Positions 13,019-25,600 of a stretch of DNA of 64,000 bases are shown piece by piece (position 1 is the first letter of the stretch; each line of letters opens with the position of its first letter). The notes beneath the pieces are model-generated. The model searched no databases. It was not told where the DNA came from and was given only the letters and a program-made list of their open reading frames with translations. The DNA is from Lingula anatina (taxonomy: Eukaryota; Brachiopoda; Lingulata; Lingulida; Lingulidae), in the NCBI RefSeq assembly GCF_001039355.2, contig NW_019774959.1, positions 339,498 to 403,497 on the forward strand, in the 5' to 3' direction. A program made the position numbers and the translations under genes.

Positions 13019-16000
13019 TCAGCCATCGTGCAAGGATTTAGAAAGACTTCGACAGTGATTACTTAGACTACAATGCCACATTATTTACAGCTTGAGGCAT
13101 TAAAAAATGGATCAAATATGTGTGATACAATGATATATCGTTATTATTATTATTATTTTTACTATAATCATCAGCAATGTACAACTTGCGGTGGACTATT
13201 CCAGTCATATATGCATAGTAGATTATAGATTAATACAAGAGTATTTATAATGATTCAGGTACACTTACGCAGAGAGCAATGGTGTCACAACCAGTTGTCT
13301 CACCTAACACAATAGGCACATTTTTTTTTTGCTTGAATGTCACATCCACTGGCACATCTAACGCAATAATGCTCTTCCAGTGGCAAAAATGATTTGCCAT
13401 CCTTTTTTCCCGGTCTTCAAATATGAATAGGAACATCTAAGACGGACACAAATACACTATAAAACGTAACTGTTTTCGATTTATTTTGAGAGAGACATTT
13501 TGATGAAGATGTTATGAGTCATCTTTTAAAAAAAAAGGTTTGTTAATATGAAAGAATTTAAATTGTGTATTACACTTGCTTAAAATAGTATCACTAAATT
13601 ATACATGTAGCATCCTAAATAGGGTGGTGATGCAACTGCAACAATTTATACTTTATTACTGCTATGTCAATGAATTATAATCATTTAGAATTAAAGAGAG
13701 TCAACCTGGGAGGTCAACTGAATTATATATTAATTTGTTACTTAACAATTGGAAATAAAATGGATATAAAATCATGTTCCTTTGGGGTTTATTCCCATTT
13801 TTGAGCAGTTTGCCTCAGTATAATTCTGATGGTGGAAAGTGAGAATTAGTTGAATTTTAAACATCATGAACAGGCATAATTACGTCAACTTGAAGGGTAA
13901 TTTTCAAGTACTGTATTAATAGCATGCTAGGCTTTCAGTTCAAGAAACGACTACGTTAAAAACAGCTTAAATTTGCGATGCAAATTTTCCAACTTGATTT
14001 GATCGGTCAAGATCTGAGGAAGGTACTTATAAATATACTCTTCTTTAAAATTTTAAAATGTTGAAGAAGAGATCTAACAAAGAGAGCTGTCAAAAGGTAA
14101 ACATGCAGCGCTGAATATAACTTTATTTGGCAATGATTGTCACATTTACAATGCATTTCTAAAGATAAAAGAATAATTCATTACATCTGAACTCTATGAC
14201 CACCTGCAACTTGAGATCTCATCTTGTCTGCATCAACTAGAAGATATTTACTAGATATTTTCGACGGAAAAATGTGAATTTTACAGAATCTACTTCACTA
14301 ATAATAAAGACAATGATTTTCCCCATCGAAAAAATCAAGCCCTTACCATACATTTATCTTCTGTACAACATATGATTCCAAGAGAATATTAACATTCAGG
14401 AATTTCAGTTACTGTAGTCAATTCAAATCTTTGTACTGATAGGACTTATGTGATCACTAAAATCATTTTTTAAAACTTACATCTAGTTTCATTCAAAAAT
14501 TTTAAGTTTGTGAAAATATTTTATTTAAATAATATTGTATGTTTTTAGAGTTTTGAATGTGTATTCTGCTTACTACAAAATACAATTACCCTATATTAAA
14601 TAATATATTAAAATAATATTATGATAAACCAATAAACATTTAATTGATAAAATCTAAAAAAAATGGTTCAAAAGTAAGATAAAAAACAATGCCTCGTATC
14701 AGGCTCATCCACAACCTTGAAGAAGAAAGAGCAAGATATATCAACCCTGAATTTTAGTTTCTGTGTCCGTTCTTAATTTTAGATGCAAACACAGAACAGG
14801 AGCATGGAAAAGGTTGAGTGAAAACTCAGAATCTCTGGATGTAGTGCGTATAAATTCACCTTTTCCTATGTAGGAAAGGATCCATGTGAATAAGATTACA
14901 TAATTGAATATATTTAAGCAATGCTCACTGAGTAAATAATTTTCTGGATACGAAGCTTGTTCTTATCAATTCCTTAAAAAGTTGTAAAAGCCAAATATGA
15001 TGCATGTGTATAATATGCTTAATATACACAAAAATGCAACAATAATTTCTACTTGAAAAATTTATAAGAGAGATCAAGTTGATTACCCATCCTTTTTTTT
15101 TACAAATTTTTTTTGATGCGTCAAAGTCAAAACCACATACATAAATTAACCCAAAGTAGTATAGCGACTGATTGTATTTTTGTCAGGAAAATCCTGAACA
15201 TGTTCCCTTTAAAAGCCCCTTTTATGTACATATATTTAACAGCTTCCATAAGGTCTCCATTAATATGCCTCTTTATTTCTTCCTTTCTCATATCAACACG
15301 CTAATCCAACAGAATTATATATAAATATTATGTACATTTTCACAGCTAGCATTACTACCATAGAAAATGTTTAAAAAACATCAAAAGAAAACAGATTATA
15401 GACATTTGAAGTTGTTTGTAGCATTCAGGTAAGAGACGGCCTTTCCGATAAATGTCTTAAACAATTAAAATTATGTTGAACAGAACCATTCTGTACTGGA
15501 GTCTAAAAAGAAGAGGTTTTAAAAGGGAGAAATCTGCTAGACTAAGAGGTATGCCTGCATACCTAATAAACAGCACAACCAGATCCTGATTCTATCAACA
15601 AAATGGAGTACTCAACCCTTGCTTATCATATCACCCAAATCATCTCCCCCCCCTCCAAGATCAACATCAACAATCATTTGCCCTTTTCATGTTTCATCAC
15701 AGCATAACAACACTGTATAAGGTAAAACCTTGAGAAAATTTCATCACTTGAAAATTATTAATAGTTAAAAATTTGTGAATCTGACACACCCATATTGACA
15801 ACAAACTTTTCAAAATTACAGAAAGGTCCATTTTCAAGTGTGACAAAATTTTCAAAGTGAAAAAAAATTGTGTTGGCAAAAATTTTCAAGACTGACAAAA
15901 TTTTCCAGTTTTTACCATAGACCAGTATAACACCATAACATAGAAATCCTACGTACTAGTCCAAAATGTGGATAAAAAACTGAATTCTAACTCCCCTCCC

Positions 16001-16169
16001 CATTGTCAATGCCAACATATGCTCTCATACAAAATACAATATATCACTGATTTTGCTGCAAGTAAGTTCTATCACAATACCATTGTTAATAGCAGTATTT
16101 GACCAATGACTCTAAGCAATTAATGTGACCAAGAAATGTGACGCCAAACTAATAACTCCCAGTCCTCCC
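13019..16169. other. Convergent intergenic region: CAP and ERICH3-like 3' flanks
   Basis: No exon with coding character was seen. The region is very AT-rich. An AATAAA at 13754-13759 could be the CAP polyadenylation signal, giving a 3' UTR of about 750 bases. A 3' end signal for the - strand gene is not clear. Confidence 0.5.
13754..13759 (+). terminator. Possible CAP polyadenylation signal
   Basis: A canonical AATAAA lies about 735 bases after the CAP stop codon, the first perfect hexamer noted on this strand in the 3' flank. Transcript data would be needed to confirm it. Confidence 0.35.
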
Positions 16170-19100
16170 TTACTGCCTCTCTTTCAAAATATCTTTGATA
16201 TCTGAGACAATACTTTTACTGATGCCATTGTTTGGCCCAAGCATAACTTCTAGGATATTTTTGTTGCCTTTAATGGCCTCCCTCAACTTGAGAGCCGACA
16301 CATCTCTGATGTCGTTATCTTCAAGATCGATTGTGCGCAGGGACTTGTTCTCTTTGATGCCGTCACACAACGCCATCAGGCCTGCATTTCCCATCATGCA
16401 AGAGTTGACGGCAAGCGTCTTCAGCGTCTCGTTCTTCTTCAGGGCCTCCCCAATCCTCTTCCAACCATCAGTGCTGATGAAGCGATTGCCACTTAAATTG
16501 AGGACTTTGATGCTGTTGTCTTGGGCCAGTAAGCGAGACACAGCTGTGGCGCCATCTAGCTTTATGTCACATGACCCAAGATCCAGTTCGTGAAGCTGTG
16601 CGCCTCTGTATAAACTCACACTGCTGCTGGCGCTGGAGGCGCTGTCGTGACGGTGGTCCATGCTCCCCCTGCTGACCAAAGAACTTAAAGATGGCGATCG
16701 CAGTGCATCGTCAATGGCATGCGAGACCATATGTTTTGCAAGTTTATTGATTTGCTTCTGCTCCCTTTTCTTCTGCTGTTCAACTTCATCTATTTCTGGG
16801 GCTGCCAATCCTTCTGCAAGGGCCACCACCCCATCATCACCCAGTGGGTTATCATTCAGCCTGGAGAATTGAAAAAAAATAATATAGCTTCTTCTACATA
16901 TCACCTCAGGGAAAGGGATGACAGGGCCAATTGGATTTTTTAAAACCTTTGTCCCCCCCCCCTCAAAAAACCTGGGTTTTCCACCATTTATATAGTGTTT
17001 GCAAACATAATATATTAAGGTAGAGTATCACATGAAATTTAATACCCAAAGATTGTTTCTACATTAATATTTAAATAACTGTCACAGTGTTAAAATCTAG
17101 ACAGCCGCTTTATGAATTTTCAATGTAAGACAAAGAACAGGTTAGGCATGCTTTCAGAAGTACTCTTAATACTTAAGAGGTGTTACCACAATTAATAAAA
17201 GAGCACCAGAAACCTTTGTAAAACAGGATTATCATGCTTTAAGTTATCTAAAATAGAGACAACTTAATCCATTGGCACAGATTTAAACATGCCAAAATTT
17301 TATTATATAATCATTAGAAAATGAAACAGTTTGTCCCCAAATTAAGTGACAAAATTATAATAATTATAATTTGCAAAAAAATAATATTTTTTGTAATTTT
17401 ACTTGGTCCAATTACAAAAAAATTCTGATAGTTTTTATTATCATTTTCTTTTCACTGATAACCCTGATTTTCAAGGTTCAAATCATCAAAATTAGCAGTC
17501 TATGAGAACAATAAATAAATGGTTCATACCAGCATATTAATTATTGATTATATAAACATTAATTATCAATTAATATATAAATACTAGTTATTAAATAGTA
17601 TTTCGTCAGTTACTGGACAATGAATTACTGAAAAAAAAAGGCATTTCAGTAAGCCTTTGCCCAAATGACATTTTAAAGACAAAACCATCACAAAACCTCT
17701 ACATGCTGGTAAGAACTCACAGAGAAGAAAAAAAGAGCACATCTATGTTGTTAGTTCTTACAGTAATATCTGAAGCGATGGAGTCTCCTTGAGTGCTTCA
17801 ACCAGCACACTCACACCCCGCGGACCCAGTTTGTTCAGGTTCAGGTTGAGGAGCTGGAAAGGAGGATATACTACTTATACACACATAAAGCATGCAGGAC
17901 TCTCGGGGCGCAAAACAAGGTCGACACACTTTTAGTAAAGTATGGGGGGGGGGGCTTAAAGTGTCAGAGACATGACAGTTGTACCCCGAGTTTTATGTCT
18001 ACTGAAGAATCACCCCTTTAACTAGAGAGCATATGTCTCAGGAAAATGAATCTTCATCAGAACAGCAAAACTCAGGGTGCTTTCTTAAAGTTTCAAGATG
18101 GCACTAAGTTGCAGATATTGTCAGATGAATGTACATGCATTGGCAATTTTAACTGAAAATGAAATAAAAATATTATAACAATATATCAGTATCTAAAAAA
18201 CATGAAATTGTTAATTTGAAAAGAATGGAGAAGGGAAGCTTACATTGGTCAGGTTTAACTCTCTTGATTAAAAGGTTACCTTCATTAAAAATTCAATTAT
18301 TTTTTTCATAATTCTTTTTTGTTTTACACTACTTATGCTTACAAATGCAAAAATATAGTGATAAATACATTAAGATAAATTCAACATAGACAAATCTTAT
18401 GTATTAGTTTTCAAGCCTTTTACAAATAGTTTTTATGCTTCATTCATTTCTATAAAACATATAATTCATTATGCATTATGGAAAAATATGTTCACTATAT
18501 TTCCAGTCAACAAAAGAAAAAACACCACGCAGCACTTAACAAGGCCAAGAAACTTTAAACTTTTTCTGATAACTTTTATATTAACTTTTAATCTATATTT
18601 ATCACTTTTTATTTATAATTATCATTTATGTTTCTAACCAAGCATGTGTTGTGATGAAGCATTGGTTCATGCTTTTATTGGGTGTTGTGTTCAACTAGAT
18701 ACTAGACAAATATCATGCTCTCTTTTCTAAACCTTGACTCAACTCAAAGACTCTACCATGCTTAATTGGGGATAGGGTACCAAAATTGCAAATATAAAAA
18801 CCTAAAATGACTATGTTGGCTGACAATGTGATTTTTTGGGTAAGATCCATACTTTTGTTCTGCTTTTCAACTGTTGAAGGTTTCTTGCCATCAGCAACGG
18901 ACACATTCTAACCCAAGGATAAAGAACAAAAGTATGGATTGTACTAGGGAGCCTAAGAACTGCCGTTTATAAAATAATTTCAAAATTCTGATAAAACTTA
19001 ATCAATCATATGCATGTAGTGTATCCATGTACTTCACTATACAGAATTTGGCTTGTTTGAAATTCAAAGTTACAAAAATGTTAATAATTTCTACAAACAA

Positions 19101-22100
19101 CAGGTCCTAAGGCAAGAGGGGGAGAGAAAGTAAGATGGGCCTGTCTTTATTGTGAAGATATACAAACAAATCCTTACCTGCCCCCTACACAAGTGTGAAA
19201 AATATGACCAATATGAGAGAATGAAAAGACTAGTAGAGGAACAAAAGTTGTTTCTGTGGTAACGTATAAATATATGAAGAAAATTATCACATATATACAA
19301 CATTAACAATTAATCTACACTGAAGAGCACAACAATAAGAAAATTTTGAAGAAAAGAAAGGTACAGAAGGATACTTTCTACAATATACAATTATGATTAT
19401 GAACAATAAAGGTTATGTGCATTCAATGACAGGCAAATCAAAGGTTCTGTAATTTGACCAATCAAATTCATTATATAAAACTTGCTAAAAGTAGCCAATC
19501 AGCACTGTCATAAGTATTAACCCCATGACTTACCTCGACTTTGGACGGCGTCTGCTTCAAAGCAGCGGCAAATTCTTCCATTTGGTCATCATTCATTGTT
19601 CCATTCCTGAGATTGATGGATTTAGCATCAGATTTTTCCGCCAAGATGCCACTTAGTTCTTTCACCTGAAGTGAACAAATAAAATAAATTTATCACATCT
19701 TATTTATTTAATTTAAATATAATTCAATTTGTACACAACTGAATACAATTGTTGAGAATTTCATGTAAAAGTTGTAAAAATAGTAGCCTGTAGTAATATG
19801 AAGTTCCACGTCTCAATATGACCTTTTTTTTTTTCAAATTTCATGTTTTAACACCACAGATGCTGTCAAAGTTTATTTCAAGATCATTATAAAATCTTCA
19901 ATTGCAAGAACAATCTCCCAGTACAAAATTCCAAAAAATCTTTCCATAAAACAGCAGGCGTCACCAACCTGTTCGTCTGTCATGGCAACACTAGTGAGGT
20001 CAATGTCTGTTTTTCCCTCCACCAGGGGGCGGATTTGTCCTGTACGTTCTTGAGGTGGTTGGTCCCCAATGTCGCCAAGCTTTGTGGTGCTCAGTTCAAA
20101 AGTTTCTTTTTTGGCGTTTTCTAAAAATTTAAATTATGAAAATTCAACTATCAGTAAATCAACTCATCTAACTGTTTCCATGTACCTTCTCCTTAGATAT
20201 TTAACAACATCCCATCATAAAAAAACTGTCACAATATCAAACAAAAATCAAAATTTTTTATTTTTATCTAAGTGATGTTAAATGAATTATTGTCTTACCT
20301 CAATATTTTATTAAAGAATTTGGGCATATAATTTCTATATCCAGGCCCATAGCTAGCAATGTCAAAGTGTGGATTCTTTCTTTTTTTTTTTTGAAAAGTT
20401 CCCCTTTACCATGAAATCTTCATGTATCTAGATTACATTTAACCAAAACCAGACCCCCCTTTTTTTTTTTTTTTTTTGCAAAATGGGCAGTTGATTCGAG
20501 CACCCTGTACCCCATGCTGGCTACGGGCCTGAAATCTCCGCGGTTCAATCACCTTTCTCATCTTCAGTCTCAGCCTCCGTTTCACCTGCAGTTTCCGCCT
20601 CTGTTGTTGTCTCTTCAGCTGTGCCCGTCTCCTCTGGTGTAGTTGTATCTTTCTCCTTCTCTTCTTCAGTCTCAGTTTCAGTCTCAGTTTCTGTTGCTTC
20701 AGAATCTGATTTGTCTTCTAAAAGACAAAATATTATCAAATAATAAGTTTCATCGGAAATAACATTTTCTATAAATTTGTCAATTCAAACCAAATTCAAA
20801 TATTGAATTTTTTAAAGTTATATATACAATCAGCATATCTGCATTCAATGTACAAACGACAGAATTTTTTGGACTTTAAATTTTTCCATGGGCCAATCAA
20901 AATACTCCAAGAGACCCCATAAAAGTATGAATGAACATATATAAGACATTCATAGGGTTACTGTAATAACTCAACATTTTCAATGGGGAAATTGTGGACT
21001 TAACAGATACTGTATATTCCTTAATCATTAATTCTTAAAATTAGAACAAAAACATTAAATAGCAGGCTACCCTATAGTTCTTTTCTATTTATAATTAATA
21101 AAAACACCACAAATGCTACATAAATATATAAATATTACTTATTGCAAAATTATGTATTTGAAAAAATGATAATATTTCCCATTGAAAAGATCCAGTCATT
21201 ACGATATTCAATAAAAACAAACCTTTATCAGAGGCATCTGACTTCAGCACACTTTCCATGGCCTTGGCTACTTTCTCCTCATCACTGCTCCTCCTGTCTT
21301 CTTCTTCTTCTTTCTTCTCTCCTTTATTGTCAGATTTTGTGTCACTTTTCACTGTTTCTCTGTCATCTTCTATCTCCTCCGTTTTTGGTGTCTTTCCCAT
21401 CTCTTCTGATTTCACAGAGTCTGCTTTATCTTCTGACCTGACTGATTCTGCTTTGGTTTCAGATCTGACAGATTCGGCCTTTTCTTCTGATCTCACTGAC
21501 TCGGCTTTCTCTGATTTCACTGACTCGGCTTTTCCTTCTGATCTTACAGACTCTGCTTTTCCTTCTGATTTGACAGAAACTATGGACTCGGCCTTTCCTT
21601 CAGATCTGACACTTGCAGTGTCGTCTGCTTCTTCTGCTGCATGGGTGACTGGTTTTTCTTCTTCTTTGATGCTCCTTTGTGATCTCTCTGATTTCTTTGA
21701 AACATCTGATTTATCAGATTTCTTTGACCTATCTGATCGGTCCGACTTGTTTGACCTATCAGATTTTTTGGAATGGTCACTTCTGTCAGATTTGACTGAT
21801 CTATCACTTCTTTCAGATTTGATAGTAGCATCGCTCTTGTCCGATTTCACCGATCGATCACTTTTTTGTGAGGTCACTGTTCTGTCACTTCTGTCGGACT
21901 TTGCTGAACGATCGCTCTTGGCTGATTTTGCTGACCTGTCACTTTTTTCAGATTTCACTGAGCGGTCAGTCTTTTCAGACTTCACAGAATGGTCACTTTT
22001 CTCTGATTTCACAGAGCGGTCAGTCTTTTCAGACTTCACAGAACGATCACTTTTCTCTGATTTAACAGATCGGTCACTCTTCTCAGATTTCACCGAACGA

Positions 22101-22609
22101 TCACTTTTCTCTGATTTCACAGAACGATCACTTTTCTCTGATTTCACAGATCGGTCACTTTTCTCAGATTTTACTGACTGATCAGATTTCTTTGAGTGGG
22201 TCGAGGAGGCGCTGGACCTCACAGAGTGTGCATCCTCGCTGTCATCTGCTTTCCCAGTTGTTCCCTCTGTGCCTCTGCCCTCGGACTTGATCGTCTCTGC
22301 ATCTTCAGATTCTCTTGACTTCTCCTCAGCTATGGGATCTGGTCTCTTTTTCTCACGCTCTTCTTCCTCCTGGTCGTATTTGGATGATCGTGAAGTTCTG
22401 ACGCTTTCTGGAATGACAAATAAAATTCCTTAAAATCTGTTACTTCTGAAAGGTGTTTGTCATGTCATATTTTGATTCTTTCAACATTTTATTATGAGAG
22501 TAAAAGGATATATAAATTTGTAAAAAAAAAACAAACATTATGTCATGTATTATATAATTTCAATGTTTGTCACTTTGCTTAAACATTTCATTCCACATTT
22601 TATTCTAAT

Positions 22610-22642
<33 letters not shown>

Positions 22643-25600
22643 CTCTCAGAGTCTCACCATCATCCGTGTCCTGGACTGGTACTTCAATGGAACCCTGGGA
22701 CACCATCTTGGCTGTTCTTTCATCTTCCTCGAAGTCATCATCATAACCTTTGACCTCAGGCTGTGATTTATCTTCCTTTTCTTCTTTCTCATCCTCAAAA
22801 TCTTCGTCATATTTATCTGTAATACACAAGAGTTTTTTGTTCAATTTTCTCTACATTATACTCTAATTCCAGGAATCTATAAGAATGTTTCCCTTGTCAA
22901 CAACATTTCAATTTTCAAAAACAATGAAAACATCTTCATTGTATACAGGTATATTGATCAGAAAGTAAAATTAAAAAATTCCCCCAATAAAGTTAAACTC
23001 TAGTAATTTTTTGTTGTTATTTATTTTTTTCCTTGAAAAAGAATTTTATGGCAAATTCAGCAGAAATACTAACCTTCGTCTTTCTGTTTTTCTTCTTCTT
23101 CAAAATCATCATCTTCATATTCTGCAAGAAAAGACAAAGCATTTAACAAATTTTCAGAACATAATGAAAGATGCAATATCAAATTAATGCCCTCCCCCCT
23201 CTCACCAGCAAACAACTGTGATTTTTACCAGCCTGAAATTTCAAATGACTTAAATCCAAGTGTTTACATCTTGCTCTCGTACTGAAAGGTTGATCTATCT
23301 TCAACTCTTAGTGCAATTGTTTTACATCTACCTTTTACTCTTACTGGAAATTTTTCCTTTTCATTTAGTTTCCAAACTTCAATTTTTTCATGACATTCTG
23401 AGAAGTTTCAGAAATCAAAAGGGTCACCAAAGACACCAATAAGGTCACCAAAGACACCACCAAAGACACCAAAAAGGTCACCAAAGACACCAAAAGGGAC
23501 ACCATTAACACCAAAAGCATTCATAGCACTGAAAGAAACTGGCTGTTACAATAGGACACAGTATGCAATAAGCTCTAAAACGATAGATTAAATAATTTTT
23601 TGCTTGAGGTGGCTAAGAAATATGTAATTAAAGAAACATGGGAATTCATCCATGGCAAATACAGACAAAAATCATTTATTAGGAAAAAAAATTATAATTT
23701 AAAAATAAGGTCAATAAAAGTCACCTTTCCAGTCATGTTGGGTCAATTTTCTCCTCAACAGAACATTGCACCTCAGCAGGTGCCCTTGTTATGATTAGTT
23801 CACCATTGGAAACCAATCTAATCTCTCAGTTGTTCCACCTGCAATCACCCACACTGTGGGACAAAGCAGGGATCAGAGTGGTTTCCTGTCATGAGCTTAT
23901 TTCAATATACACAACACTACTGAGATGGGTTGTATTGAGTTAGGTCAGCCCATCAAGAATGGAAATGTGACTTAAACCATGAATAAAGAGGAACTTTACT
24001 GGTTTTAAGGACATAAGCGGATAAAGAGGGATATGGACCAGAAAGGAACACCTCTGTAATGTATAAGACTAAAGGGGTGACAGAAAAAAAATTATAAGGT
24101 GAAGAACACACAACAGCAATAAGATGCTAGCTCAGAGAATGCACAGACTGCTATCAAATATAAATGTGGGAGAAACCCAAAGGTACGCAAGTCTAAGGGG
24201 ATGGAAGGAAACTTAGCAGCCATGATGTAATCACCATCAAAATCTCCACGACGACTATCTTCGTCGTCATCTTTATGATGAGAGTCAGACACTGTCTTCT
24301 TTTCTTCCTCTTTTTCTTCTTCATTCTCTCCATCCTCTGCTCCCTGGGGGTGCCCTTCCTCGCCCCCCTCGTCATGTTTATCGTCTGTGTGATACAGTAT
24401 GAGAGGGTGCAAAACAGTGCAAGCAATTAAATAGAAAAATCATGCAATCTACTTTTCATGCATTCTACTATTAAATACACTAATTGCTACTGTATGTAAA
24501 AAAATACTTTGTGACAAAAATGTTAAGGTTAGTTATTCACTGGATTCAAATACATTTATTTTATCGAGCAGAACACAACTTTGTTAGAATCGTTGAAAAA
24601 TTAGATTGACTCTAATGTTTTTTAAGGATGTTTGGAAGGTATAAACTTTTTTTTAAAAGTTAATACAATTAATTTGAAAAACAAAAGGGGAAACAAATTT
24701 TAAGTTGTGAATAATCACTATGCATCTTTTGGCGGTTAATCTAATTAAAGCTGAAAATTTTCTTTAGAATTACGTCCAGATTAACAAAGTCAATTATAAA
24801 AGTGCAATACACAAATTATCTGTTAAAAGTTTTACATAAGTGTGTTAGAAATAGGCTAAAATCTTGAGCAATTAGTAATTCAAATGGTGTGAATAACTAG
24901 CATGCAAAGTACATATGTGAAAACTGTCAAAGGTGAGACCAGTCAGCTCAGGAGGGGGTGGGTCAGGTTTGGGGGGTGAGTGGGGGTGGGGGTGGGTGTT
25001 TATCTATCAATCAGCATGCTCCCAGTGTCATTGTGACATCCCTATTCCAATACGAAATCAAACCTAGCTACTAAGAAGTTTGTAAGGACTAAACACATGG
25101 TTTGATGGGTACTCCTAGGGCTTCAACCCTACGCAAACCAGTACATATTATATTCAAAAATCCAAATATTAAACTTCTCATGACAATATGGATATGAAAT
25201 ATGAACATACCATCGTCTTCTTTTTTGTGTTTTTCCTCATCTGAGCCTTCAGTCACAAAAACTTTGTCAGATTGTGTGTCTTCCTCTTTGTGCTCTTCTG
25301 GAAAAAAACACAGTAAACATAATTAACGACCCTCTCTTCTCAGTCATTATATTTTTTCAATAAACATTTTAAAATTGAACTCAATTTGACATTTGGAATT
25401 TTTCAGAAAAAAAATTTAAGCAACTGAAAACAAAGGTTATTATTTTTCCACATATAATTACAACAGTTTTATTCAAATTTTTAGAGAAAAGTGTACTGGG
25501 CAACTGTATGCTTTCGCAACTTTTATTTATTTTTTTGACTTATATAACACATTCAGATAGAAAAGACAGCAACAATTTCACTCACTGTCTTTCTCTTCCT

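Noticed and set aside
16195-16943. Open frames on the + strand over the LRR exon
   Set aside because: They are antisense to the long LRR exon (16170-16860) and show no motif of their own.
16170-20120. LRR exons as a separate gene
   Set aside because: No start codon or promoter was found before exon 20120, and its acceptor continues the same phase-1 series as the acidic exons, so one gene is the simpler reading. This remains the main alternative.
21258-22181. 307-codon open frame on the + strand, rich in Ser, Leu, Asp and Phe
   Set aside because: It is the antisense shadow of the Lys/Ser/Asp repeat exon of the ERICH3-like gene; the repeats lack stops on the other strand. The - strand frame has matching splice phases.
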